From Nocardia xishanensis NBRC 101358 (lineage in GTDB: Bacteria > Actinomycetota > Actinomycetes > Mycobacteriales > Mycobacteriaceae): a stretch of 64,000 nt of DNA. Positions within the stretch are counted from its first letter, which is position 1. Each line of letters opens with the position of its first letter. Location of the stretch: positions 38,910-102,909 of the forward strand of contig NZ_BDCF01000024.1 in NCBI RefSeq assembly GCF_001613365.1, written 5' to 3'. The position numbers were made by a program, and so were the translations under genes. Of the stretch, positions 27,813-35,526 are shown one piece after another. Below the pieces are notes generated by a model. That model had not been told where the DNA came from, ran no database searches, and saw only the letters and a list, made by a program, of their open reading frames with translations.

Positions 27813-28379
27813 CTAGGTCAGTCGGCTGATCGGCCAGTCGCCGGGGAGTTCGAGCCAGGCGCCGATCATGCGGATCGCGGTGAGCAACGCCTGGATTTCG
27901 TCGAGACCGGAGGCTACGGCGTGGCGGCTGCCGTCGATACGGAAGGGGCACACGTAGAACTGGCTGTCGGACGAGCAAACCGGGCGGCCGATCGTGATGG
28001 TGTGCGGGCCGTCGGCGGCGCTCACCGTGCGGATCGCGAGCAGATCGCCCAGCGCGTACTCGATTCCGGGATCATGGTCGACGTCGCCGCGGGCCGGCGG
28101 TGCGGGGAAGCCGAGCTCGGCGGGTCCGGCGACGGCGAACTGCGCGCCCGCCTCGTTCGCCCGAGTCAGCTGCGTACCGATTTCCACCAGCGCGCGATAC
28201 AACGCCGCCAGCGCGTCCACCCCGGTCGCCCTCGACTCGCCCCACCCCTCGATGCGGAAGCCGCACACGTCACCACCGGCGCCCGCCGCGGGCCGCGGTC
28301 TGCCGACTTCGATGAGGACCGACCGATTCCCGTCCGCGACCATCCGTTTCGCAATCACCTCACCCAGGCGATCGATCAC
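27813..28379 (-). CDS. Tandem DUF6968-like protein
   Basis: A 188-residue protein built of two related units of about 80 residues. The first holds SVLIEVGRPRPAAG, DVCGFRIEGWG and GVDALAALYRALVEIGTQL; the second holds TITIGRPVCSSD, YVCPFRIDGSRHAV and GLDEIQALLTAIRMIGAWL. The shared pattern (hydrophobic strand + IGRP, then FRI-x-G, then an AL-helix) is that of DUF6968, whose function is unknown. The GTG at 28379 follows GGGAGG by 6 bases; the longer open frame is not supported. Confidence 0.7.
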   Translation of the reverse strand: MIDRLGEVIAKRMVADGNRSVLIEVGRPRPAAGAGGDVCGFRIEGWGESRATGVDALAALYRALVEIGTQLTRANEAGAQFAVAGPAELGFPAPPARGDVDHDPGIEYALGDLLAIRTVSAADGPHTITIGRPVCSSDSQFYVCPFRIDGSRHAVASGLDEIQALLTAIRMIGAWLELPGDWPISRLT

Positions 28380-28556
28380 CGGTACACCTCCCACCTTCCG
28401 GCCGATCCGCCGGACCGGTCTCGCCTTCCGCGCCGTAGCGACGTGTCCACGCGATACCCACCCGCGGGCGCGCCTAACGGCGACCGCCGCTTCGACGCCG
28501 AACGAGGATGCGGCAGTCACGTTTTGATCACGCGCGCGACGGGTAACACCACCGGC

Positions 28557-28784
28557 ATGACTCCGATGAACGATCGACCTGCACAGATCGTCGGCATCGA
28601 GCGCGGAACCGCTGGACTCAGCGGCCTCATCGCGGTCGCGCTGGGGTGCGGGGTAGCGGTCCTGACCGGGTCGCTATCGGCAGCCATCGGCTCCTTTGCC
28701 GCGGTGTGCTTCGGCATGATCGCGCTGGTGCCCTCCATCGGCCGGCTTACACGCCGGCCGACCAGTTCCCTTCGCCTGCTCTGA
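28557..28784 (+). CDS. Small two-helix membrane protein, hypothetical
   Basis: A 75-residue open frame with two hydrophobic stretches (GLSGLIAVALGCGVAVLTG and AAIGSFAAVCFGMIALVPSI) and a basic tail. No strong ribosome site precedes the ATG at 28557; an in-frame ATG at 28566 would also do. Codon third positions are GC-rich, which favours coding. No family is recognised. Confidence 0.45.
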   Translation: MTPMNDRPAQIVGIERGTAGLSGLIAVALGCGVAVLTGSLSAAIGSFAAVCFGMIALVPSIGRLTRRPTSSLRLL

Positions 28785-29664
28785 TTTTCGCCCCCAACAC
28801 CCGACCACCATGCGACTACCCTTGGTAGCGAGAGGAATTGACGGCAGTCGCGTGGTGGTCTCGAGCACTTCCCGTCGGCTCGGCTCGGTGCGGTCAGGGA
28901 GTTTCTGCTCAGCACAGGTAGGTCGACCTCTCGTACACGGGCTCACCAGGCACGAACTGACTGAAGTTGCCACGAGAAAGCAACCACAGCAAGCCGAATC
29001 GAGCCCGAAACAGCGCTATGCCGATCCCTCGGGAGATCCGCTCGTGACAGTCAGTGATCGCGTAGACCGCACCCCTTGTCGGCACTGGATCCGACACGTC
29101 GGCGGACAACAGACTTCCCGTCGAGGTCGTGCGGCAGCGGGTGAGTTCAGTTCGCCGGACACGGAAGCGCGGTCATGCCGAGCGCTTCGAGCACAGGGCG
29201 TGGGCGGAGTCGCGAGTGGTCGACACACAATTTGCGGAGGCCCTCTTCAGCCCGCCGCGAGCGATCCAGTCGATGAGGTGGTGCACCCGATCGGAGGTCC
29301 ATACATCGTGCGGTCAGTCACGTTCTGGCCGAGGGCGGAACGCGGCCAGAGCCCGGTCGGCGCGACGAGCCGAGGGCGACCGAGGTGAACCCGTTGGCGT
29401 AATAGGGCCGCAGTGAATCGCTGGTCCCGATCCCGGCGCGGTCGGGCAGGACGAAACCTTCCCGTTCACGCGTTCTTCGGTGACCAGAGCTGAACGATCG
29501 CGACACGCTTCCTGGTGTCGTGCACCGGCGTCGCCCGGATCCGACCCAGCCGGCCGATCAGGTCGCGGCCGGAACCCTCGATCGCGGCATCGCCTGGTTC
29601 GGGGACCAGGGCGGCGAGGCGACCCGAGCTTCGGTGTCGCGCCCGCCGCCCGGCGAGGCGGTGT
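28785..29664. other. Gene-poor region with apparent decayed coding remnants
   Basis: I see no intact gene in these 880 bases. On the minus strand, protein-like fragments occur in shifting frames: GFVLPDRAGIGTSDSLRPYY (about 29360-29470), VHHLIDWIARGGLKRA (about 29230-29290), then GLRKLCVDHSRLRPRPVLEALG (about 29170-29240) in another frame. None carries a motif I can name. The first 300 bases are less GC-rich than the flanks. The picture fits a degraded gene downstream of alkB, where rubredoxin genes are usually found, but the fragments do not look like rubredoxin. Confidence 0.4.
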
Positions 29665-30876
29665 TCAATGCGATCCCTCACCGGCTCCCTCCGGCGTTCG
29701 CGCCGGCGTTCGGTCGGCCGGTGGTGGCATCGGCCCGGCGTTCGAGAACGGGTTGCGTTTGGCGCGGAGCTTCCGGTTGACGAGCGTGAGGTCGCCGCCG
29801 TAGTGGTCCATCACCCGGTGGTCCATGACCGCGCGCCACAGCGGTGGCACGGCGGCCAGCACGACCATGGTTGCGTACCCCGCGGGCAGCTGCGGCGCCT
29901 GCATCGAGCTGCGCAAGGTCTGGTACCGGCGGCCGGGGTTCGCGTGATGGTCGCTGTGCCGCTGCAGGTGGAACAGGAAGATGTTGGTAACCAGGCGGTC
30001 GCTGTTCCAGCTGTCACGCGGCGTGCAACGCACGTAGTTGCCGTTGGAGCGGCGCCGGCGCAGCAGGCCGTAGTGCTCGACGTAGTTCACCGTCTCCAGC
30101 AGCCCGGCGCCGATCAGCGCTTGCAGCGCCAGGAACGGAATCACCAGAGGCCCGAAGACGACGATCATCGTGCCGAACAGCGCGATGCTCATCGACCACG
30201 CCTGCAGCAGGTGGTTTTCCAGGCTGAAGAAGCCCTTTCCCCTGCGGCTCAGGCGTTCTTGCTCCAGCGCGAGAGCCGAGCGGAACCCGCCGACCATGCT
30301 GCGCGGCAAGAACTCCCACAGCGACTCGCCGAATCGCGCGCTCGCCGGATCCTCCGGCGTGGCGACTCGCACGTGGTGGCCGCGGTTGTGCTCGACGAAG
30401 AAGTGCCCGTAGCCCGACTGCGCCAGAGCTACTTTCGCGAACCATCGCTCCATGTGCTCGACGCGATGGCCGAGCTCGTGCGCGGCATTGATGCCGATGC
30501 CGGACACGACACCGAGCGTCACCGCGAGCCCGAGCTTGTCCACGAGGCTCAATTCGGTTCTGGACCACAGATAACCTGCGATCAGCAGACCGACGAACTG
30601 CATCGGCAGGAAAAGGTAAGTGCACCAACGATAATAACGATCGTTGGACAGTACCTCGTAGTCCTCGTCGCGTGGATTGCTTCCGTCGTCACCCACCGCC
30701 CAGTCGAGCAGGGGGATGACCACGAACACGATGATCGGACCGATCCACCAAAACAGTTCCAGCCCAGTATGGGCCACCAGTTGTGAGGGGAGGAGGGCGC
30801 AACCCGGGGCAATCAGACCGAAAATCCAGAGGTACCGCTTGGGGTCACGCGCTTGCGTATTTTTGAAGACCGTCAT
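29665..30876 (-). CDS. alkB: Alkane 1-monooxygenase
   Basis: A 403-residue integral-membrane non-haem di-iron hydroxylase. All histidine boxes are present: HELGHR, EHNRGHH, LQRHSDHHANPGRRYQ, and the fourth motif NYVEHYGL. There are about six membrane segments. It oxidises medium-chain n-alkanes to 1-alkanols with electrons from rubredoxin. ATG at 30876 (MTVFKN) matches the family N-terminus; an upstream GTG/ATG at 30906 is possible. Unlike most actinobacterial alkB loci, no rubredoxin, rubredoxin reductase or TetR gene follows; electrons must come from elsewhere. Confidence 0.95.
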   Translation of the reverse strand: MTVFKNTQARDPKRYLWIFGLIAPGCALLPSQLVAHTGLELFWWIGPIIVFVVIPLLDWAVGDDGSNPRDEDYEVLSNDRYYRWCTYLFLPMQFVGLLIAGYLWSRTELSLVDKLGLAVTLGVVSGIGINAAHELGHRVEHMERWFAKVALAQSGYGHFFVEHNRGHHVRVATPEDPASARFGESLWEFLPRSMVGGFRSALALEQERLSRRGKGFFSLENHLLQAWSMSIALFGTMIVVFGPLVIPFLALQALIGAGLLETVNYVEHYGLLRRRRSNGNYVRCTPRDSWNSDRLVTNIFLFHLQRHSDHHANPGRRYQTLRSSMQAPQLPAGYATMVVLAAVPPLWRAVMDHRVMDHYGGDLTLVNRKLRAKRNPFSNAGPMPPPADRTPARTPEGAGEGSH

Positions 30877-31289
30877 AGCCGTCCCGCTGATCCAACAGAA
30901 CACCACCTGTCGTCAAGTGTGGCCGCCGAAAACGGTGCGCTGAGTTGCCGCTCCAGAATAACCGTTTGCTCCCGGCAATCCAGGGTTCCGCGAAAATAGT
31001 TCCCTGACCGGGCGGCTTCACGGGCCAACTCGCCCACCCCGCATCGGTCGACCCGGACTTCTCGAGGAGTTCGGTGCGGCAGATGGGTTCTCGTCGATTG
31101 ACACCATCGAGTACTGACACTCGGTAGTGGGCCGGATTCGTCCCATTACCCAAGACCCGGTCACGCGAACTCCGCGACCGGAGATGCGCCGTCGGCGCGG
31201 GTCGGCCGAGAGACCGACCCGCCGCCGGGCACCATGCGATAGGCGATTACCGCATCACAGCGACGAACCACCGCGCCGCGGATCCGCGA
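30877..31289. other. Intergenic region between the lipase end and the alkB start
   Basis: No gene is supported in these 413 bases, which hold the alkB promoter region. At 31197-31222 a perfect 9-base inverted repeat (GCGGGTCGG / CCGACCCGC, loop of 8) forms a hairpin about 70 bases past the lipase stop. Confidence 0.5.
31197..31222 (-). terminator. Hairpin downstream of the secreted lipase gene
   Basis: Perfect arms GCGGGTCGG and CCGACCCGC with an 8-base loop. Position and strength suggest termination of lipase mRNA before the alkB promoter. No T-run is present. Confidence 0.5.
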
Positions 31290-32609
31290 TCACGGCAGCC
31301 CCCCGCAGTTGGACGGGGCGGGAGCACCGGCCAGCCGGTCCGTCACCCACTGCTGCGAAGCCGCCAGCGCTGGGAAGAACGCCATCACGTGCGTGCCGAC
31401 CAGGCCGGACATGCTGGGAATTTCGGCGTTCGAGTCCAGCTGAACCGGCACGCCACGACTGCACCAGCTCGACGCCACACCGTGAATCGGCGCGAAGGGC
31501 GCGCCCTCGTCGTTCTGCGCCGAGGAGATGAGCACGGGCATATCCGGGGTGAGTCCCCCGAGACGCTGCTCGTCGAACACCGCTTTCAGCGTCGGGGACT
31601 GATCGATCACGGCGGCGAGCGGAAGTCCGCTCGCGGTCCACTGGGATGTGTGCTGGTACTGCTGCGCCATCCCCATCGGCACCGCGCACTTGCCCGCCGA
31701 TTCGTTCAGGATCGCCTTGCCGGTGTCGTTGAGCTCGGCGTCGAGCACCGGGCCGACGCTCGGGTAGTTCGCCGCCATCCCGTTGAGAATCCAGGCGTAG
31801 GTGGGAGCGATATCGGCTCGGCCGTCGTTGTATCCGATGAAGTACTGGTCGTCCACCACCGGTCCGCCGACGTAGGCGCCTCGGACGTTCAAGTCGGGAG
31901 CGTAGCTCGGGTGGAGTTCGGCGGCGCCACCGGAGGCCATGCCGCCCTGCGAGTATCCGTAGAGGATGACCGGGGCGCTCGGCGCGAGCCCGTTGCCGGG
32001 CAACTGCAGCACGGCGCGCGCGGAGTCGAGCACCGAGTGGGCCTGCGCCTTGCGGTTGAGGTAGTCGTGCATCGCGGGCGTGCCGAGGCCGTGGTAGTCG
32101 GTCACCATCACCGCCATGCCGCGCGCCAGCAGCGTGAAGATCGCGACCAGGTCGTATTCGAAGATCACATCGGCGGGCGGCTCGAACTGGACGATCTGCG
32201 AGAGCAGCTTCGAGGGCGCGCACTGATCGCCCTGGCCTTTCGTGCCGCCCGCGTACGCGATCAACGGCCGCTCACCCGGACCGGTCCACGGCACGATGGG
32301 ATCCAAATACGTTCCCACGACAGCGGTCATCGCGTCCTGTGCGTCGGTGCTGAGGTACATCAGGCGCGTCGCGCGCGCCGGAATGACTCCTGGCTGTCCG
32401 GGAGCCGACAGCGCCACCTGCGTCGGCTCGGCGCGAAGGATGTTGCCCGGGGCTCCACCCGGGAGCGGAGCGGGCGGAATGTAGAAATCGGTGGCATCGG
32501 CTTGCACCACCGGGTCCGTCCACGCGTGCGGTGCGGTAATCGCCCCGCCGCCGACAAAGGTGAGGGTTCCGGTCAAAACTGCGGCCCAGCTGAGTATTCG
32601 ACTCCTCAC
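31290..32609 (-). CDS. Secreted LIP-family lipase
   Basis: A 439-residue secretory lipase of the fungal/actinobacterial LIP type. A signal peptide of about 30 residues is present (SRILSWAAVLTGTLTFVGGGAITAPHA). The nucleophile elbow is VILYGYSQGGMAS. Also visible are VTDYHGLGTP and the late SSAQNDEGAPFAP/GTHVMAFF segments, where the Asp and His are expected. Paired cysteines fit export. The GTG at 32609 has AAGGAAGGA upstream; a longer frame to 32648 would mask the signal peptide. A palindrome lies 49-69 bases upstream (32658-32678). Probable substrates are triacylglycerols or other esters. Confidence 0.9.
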   Translation of the reverse strand: MRSRILSWAAVLTGTLTFVGGGAITAPHAWTDPVVQADATDFYIPPAPLPGGAPGNILRAEPTQVALSAPGQPGVIPARATRLMYLSTDAQDAMTAVVGTYLDPIVPWTGPGERPLIAYAGGTKGQGDQCAPSKLLSQIVQFEPPADVIFEYDLVAIFTLLARGMAVMVTDYHGLGTPAMHDYLNRKAQAHSVLDSARAVLQLPGNGLAPSAPVILYGYSQGGMASGGAAELHPSYAPDLNVRGAYVGGPVVDDQYFIGYNDGRADIAPTYAWILNGMAANYPSVGPVLDAELNDTGKAILNESAGKCAVPMGMAQQYQHTSQWTASGLPLAAVIDQSPTLKAVFDEQRLGGLTPDMPVLISSAQNDEGAPFAPIHGVASSWCSRGVPVQLDSNAEIPSMSGLVGTHVMAFFPALAASQQWVTDRLAGAPAPSNCGGLP

Positions 32610-32657
32610 GTTCCGTCCTTCCTTCGAGATGGGGAAGAGCCACGACATCTAGAATCG

Positions 32658-32678
32658 GATACCGAGATTATCGGTATC
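32658..32678. promoter_or_regulatory. Perfect inverted repeat upstream of the lipase gene
   Basis: Arms GATACCGA and TCGGTATC are perfect with spacer GATTA. Located 49-69 bases upstream of the lipase GTG, near the expected promoter. The size fits a TetR- or MarR-type dimer site. The regulator is unknown. Confidence 0.5.
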
Positions 32679-32898
32679 GCGGCCGATGGACAGCGAAAAC
32701 CAAATATCGTAATTCCACTCGACTGTCGAAAAGCAGTTCGAAACGCCGATATCCGTGTCACATTTTCGACGAGTCCGGCGCGACCGACTGTTTCGTCGCG
32801 CCGCCCGAGTTCCCTTGTTCCGCGGCCATAAACGCGCGGCCCGTCCACCGATCGTCGAGGCGCCGGATGCGCGAGGTCGCGCGCTGCTGTGAGCAGAT

Positions 32899-32911
32899 CT
32901 GCCGAGGGCAG
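32899..32911. promoter_or_regulatory. PopR-box-like inverted repeat upstream of clpP
   Basis: CTGCC-GAG-GGCAG is a perfect 5-base inverted repeat with 3-base spacer, 43-55 bases before the clpP ATG. From memory, the Streptomyces PopR site is TTCTGCC-N3-GGCAGAA, so the core matches. A weaker relative, TGCC-CTGA-GGCA, lies at 32932-32943. A PopR/ClgR-like regulator is encoded just past the clpP pair. Confidence 0.5.
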
Positions 32912-32953
32912 CGAAGGGCCGATTCCACCGCTGCCCTGAGGCACGGTGAGAGC

Positions 32954-33559
32954 ATGGCTCACGACGACAAGACTCCCCTGTTCAGCTGGCGCGCCAGAGA
33001 GCAACTGCTCGGCCGCCGCATCCTGGTGCTCGACGGACCGCTCGACGACGACAACGGCACCCTGCTTGCCACACAGTTGCTGACGCTCGCCGCCGAGAAC
33101 GGCGATGCGGGCATCTCGCTGTGGATCCACTCGCCAGGCGGCTCGGTTCCCGCGATGCTCGCGATCCGCGACGTCATGCGGCTCGTGCCCTGCGAAGTGT
33201 CCACACTGGCGCTCGGATTGGCGTGCAGCGCGGGTCAATTCCTGCTGTCCTCGGGCAGCCCGGGCAAGCGCTACGCCCTGCCGCACGCCAGGATCCTGAT
33301 GCACCAGGGCTCGGCGGGAATCGGCGGCACGGCCGTCGACGTGGAAGTTCAGGCCGACGACCTGCGCCACACCGTGGAAACGGTGCTCGGCCTCATCGCC
33401 GCCGACACTGGCCAGCCCTTCGACCGCATCTACGAGGACTCCCTGCACGACCGCTGGTTCACCGCGGCACAGGCCAAGGAATACGGCTTCATCGATCACA
33501 TAGTGGACGACTTCGGACAGGTCGTTCCCCAACGCCAGCGAATCGGGATCTCGGCATGA
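32954..33559 (+). CDS. clpP: ClpP-family serine protease subunit (catalytic)
   Basis: A 201-residue ClpP. The triad is complete: Ser92 (GLACSAGQFLL), His117 (ILMHQGS) and Asp166 (LHDRWFTAAQAKEYG). GISLWIHSPGGSVPAMLAI is the substrate-groove glycine-rich region. In Streptomyces a second clpP pair (clpP3P4) is induced when the main ClpP1P2 fails; this looks like the equivalent. The ATG at 32954 gives the normal length; the stop TGA overlaps an ATG that begins the tandem repeat. Confidence 0.93.
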   Translation: MAHDDKTPLFSWRAREQLLGRRILVLDGPLDDDNGTLLATQLLTLAAENGDAGISLWIHSPGGSVPAMLAIRDVMRLVPCEVSTLALGLACSAGQFLLSSGSPGKRYALPHARILMHQGSAGIGGTAVDVEVQADDLRHTVETVLGLIAADTGQPFDRIYEDSLHDRWFTAAQAKEYGFIDHIVDDFGQVVPQRQRIGISA

Positions 33560-33710
33560 GCGAACGAAGTGAGCGAATCAATGTGCCAGCGCGCCGCGCG
33601 CGTGCCGCAGCCGAGCGCCAGCGAGGCGAAGGCATGAGCGAACGAAGTGAGCGAATCATGTGCCAGCGCGCCGCGCGCGTGCCGCAGCCGAGCGCCAGCG
33701 AGGCGAAGGC
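33556..33710. repeat. Tandem 78/77-bp direct repeat between the two clpP genes
   Basis: Two head-to-tail copies (33556-33633 and 33634-33710) differ only by one base (an extra A in copy 1). Each starts with ATGAGCGAACGAAGTGAGCG, which reads MSERSERI in frame. The second copy leads straight into the ATG of the next clpP gene. The array can be read as a 52-codon open frame (33556 to about 33714) beginning at an ATG that overlaps the first clpP stop; it is probably a repeat element rather than a protein gene. Confidence 0.85.
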
Positions 33711-34304
33711 ATGAGCACCTACACCATCCCCAATGTCATCGCCCAGCATCCGCGCGGCGGCGAGCGCATCACCGACATCTACTCGCACCTGCTCGCGGAG
33801 CGCATCGTCTACCTGGGCACGCCGATCGACTCCGGCGTCGCCAACGCGCTGATCGCCCAGCTGCTGCACCTGGAATCGGAGAGCCCGGAGCAGGAGATCC
33901 AGTTCTACATCAATTGCGAAGGCGGCGACCTGACCTCGATGCTCGCGATCTACGACACCATCCAGCACATCGGCGCGCCCGTGCACACCACTTGCGTCGG
34001 GCAGGCCATCGCCGTGGGCGCGGTGCTGCTCGCGGGCGGCGCGCCTGGTCGCCGCGCGATGCTCCCGCACGCCAGGGTGGTGCTGCACCAGCCGGCCGCG
34101 CGCGGGCAGGGGGCGATTCCCGATCTCATCCTGCAGGCCGACGAGCTGGTCCGGATGCGCGCGGAGATCGAGGCGATCCTGTCCAGGCATACCGGGCAGA
34201 CGGTGGAGCGGCTGCGCCACGACACCGACCGGGACCGGGTCTTCACCGCGCAGGCCGCGATCGACTACGGGCTCGTCGACACCGTGCTCGAGCCGCGGGG
34301 CTGA
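33711..34304 (+). CDS. clpP: ClpP-family subunit lacking the catalytic serine (ClpR-like)
   Basis: A 197-residue ClpP homologue. Alignment over CVGQAIAVGAVLLAGG places Ala101 where the nucleophilic serine should be (family G-Q-A-A-S-M-G). His126 (VVLHQPAA) and Asp175 (TDRDRVF) are retained. The rest, including YINCEGGDLTSMLAIYD and TGQTVERLRHDTDRD, is typical ClpP. A serine-less ring can act as structural partner for the active subunit next door. ATG at 33711 directly follows the tandem repeat, whose GAGGCGAAGGC serves as ribosome site. Confidence 0.9.
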   Translation: MSTYTIPNVIAQHPRGGERITDIYSHLLAERIVYLGTPIDSGVANALIAQLLHLESESPEQEIQFYINCEGGDLTSMLAIYDTIQHIGAPVHTTCVGQAIAVGAVLLAGGAPGRRAMLPHARVVLHQPAARGQGAIPDLILQADELVRMRAEIEAILSRHTGQTVERLRHDTDRDRVFTAQAAIDYGLVDTVLEPRG

Positions 34305-34313
34305 ACGACCGGC

Positions 34314-34676
34314 TCAGGCCGCGCGGAGCAGCATGGTCGGCACGGCCTGCGAGCGTCGCACCGGGGCGCGGCGGGCGCGCAGTTCCTCGGCGACCTGCTC
34401 GGTCAGCCCGCCGAGTGTGGTGCCGAGCGCGCCCGCCAACGCCGCGATCATCTCGCTGGACGGCTCCTTGCGCCCACGCTCCACCTCCGACAGGTACTGC
34501 GGCGAGATACCCGCGCGTCCGGCGGTTTCCACCAGCGTCTCGCGCTGTTCTCTTCGCAGTGAGCGCAAGCGCTCGCCGAGCACCTCACGCCACAACGGTT
34601 CCGGAGCGGGCTCGGGACGCCTGGGGCGGTCGTCGCGGCCACCGGGGATCGAGTGCAGTCTCGGATGCTCGGTCAT
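34314..34676 (-). CDS. PopR/ClgR-like XRE-family regulator
   Basis: A 120-residue helix-turn-helix protein. WREVLGERLRSLRREQRETL is followed by VETAGRAGISPQYLSEVERGRKEPSSEMI, the recognition region of ClgR/PopR. The C-terminus ends in LLRAA; PopR of Streptomyces is degraded by ClpP1P2 through two terminal alanines, so the same control may operate. It is convergent with the clpP pair, with 9 bases between stops. The near-palindrome CGAAGCGTACGTTTCG at 34681-34696 lies just upstream of its start, and GCGTACGTxTCG recurs at 34730-34741; both may be autoregulatory sites. Confidence 0.85.
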   Translation of the reverse strand: MTEHPRLHSIPGGRDDRPRRPEPAPEPLWREVLGERLRSLRREQRETLVETAGRAGISPQYLSEVERGRKEPSSEMIAALAGALGTTLGGLTEQVAEELRARRAPVRRSQAVPTMLLRAA

Positions 34677-34807
34677 GAAACGAAGCGTACGTTTCGCCCC
34701 GCGGTGCGCGACTAGTCATTACGCTGTCGGCGTACGTCTCGGCGGTGCCGCCGTCGCCGGGACGTGATGCTTGACCTGAACCTCCGTTGAGGGTGCAGGC
34801 TGGGAGC

Positions 34808-35467
34808 ATGACTCAGGCTCCGCAATTCTGGAACACCGTGTACGACAACGACACAGCCCCGTGGGTGATCGGGGAACCGCAGCCTGCGATCCTCGCCCTG
34901 GAACGGGACGGATGGATTCGCGGCAGGGTGCTCGATCCCGGTACCGGTGCGGGCGAGCACACGATCGCGTTGACGAAGCTGGGCTACGACGTGCTCGGTG
35001 TCGACCTGTCGCCCAGCGCGATCGCCTACGCCAAGCGCAACGCCGCGGACAAAGACGTCCCCGGCGCCCGGTTCGACGTGGTCGACATGCTCGCGCTCGC
35101 CGACGCGGACCACGACCGGCTCGGCGTCTTCGACACCGTCGTCGACAGCGCCCTGTTCCATGTCTTCGGCACCGAGCCCGAGGCGCGGGCCGCTTACGTC
35201 CGCGGTCTGCACCGGATATGCAAGCCGGGCGGTCTCGTGCACGTTCTCGCGCTGTCGGACACCGAGCCGGGTTTCGGCCCGCGCATCAGCGATTCGCTCA
35301 TCCGTGGGTCGTTCGCGGGCGAGGGCTGGGAACTCGAGGATCTCGTCCCGTCCACCTATCGCGGCCGGGTCACCGAAGTGGTGGCCGAGGAAGTGGCGCG
35401 CCTCGGCATGCCCTCCGAAGGACTGGTCGACATGGTCGCCTGGCTGGCGCGGATCCGGCGCGTCTGA
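34808..35467 (+). CDS. Class I SAM-dependent methyltransferase
   Basis: A 219-residue methyltransferase. Motif I is VLDPGTGAGEHTIALTKLGY, followed by VLGVDLSPSAIAYAKRNA (the acidic residue that binds the ribose), DVVDMLAL and LHRICKPGGLVHVLAL (post-motif region). FWNTVYDNDTAPWVIGEPQPAI at the N-terminus recalls the thiopurine/tellurite-type group. The ATG at 34808 is chosen; a TTG at 34787 in frame would add 7 residues. The substrate is unknown. Confidence 0.85.
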   Translation: MTQAPQFWNTVYDNDTAPWVIGEPQPAILALERDGWIRGRVLDPGTGAGEHTIALTKLGYDVLGVDLSPSAIAYAKRNAADKDVPGARFDVVDMLALADADHDRLGVFDTVVDSALFHVFGTEPEARAAYVRGLHRICKPGGLVHVLALSDTEPGFGPRISDSLIRGSFAGEGWELEDLVPSTYRGRVTEVVAEEVARLGMPSEGLVDMVAWLARIRRV

Positions 35468-35526
35468 GCGCCGGGCTCACCGGCTCGGGTTCATCACGGG
35501 CCCGTCGAGGACGTCCCATACCGCGA

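Larger units (their letters stand above)
32610..32953. other. Divergent region between the lipase and clpP genes
   Basis: A stretch of 344 bases without a gene, relatively AT-rich at 32640-32790. It holds the lipase promoter with a palindrome at 32658-32678 and, near the clpP start, inverted repeats that resemble PopR boxes at 32899-32911 and 32932-32943. Confidence 0.5.

Noticed and set aside
28909..29109. 66-residue minus-strand ORF in the gap downstream of alkB
   Set aside because: No ribosome site, no family resemblance; kept only as part of the degraded region.
31127..31531. Plus-strand ORF overlapping the lipase 3' end
   Set aside because: Arg/Pro/Ser-rich antisense frame without motifs; it spans the lipase terminator hairpin.
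33556..33714. 52-codon ORF beginning MSERSERI between the clpP genes
   Set aside because: It is made of the two tandem repeat copies, so it is more likely a repeat element than a protein, although translational coupling cannot be excluded.
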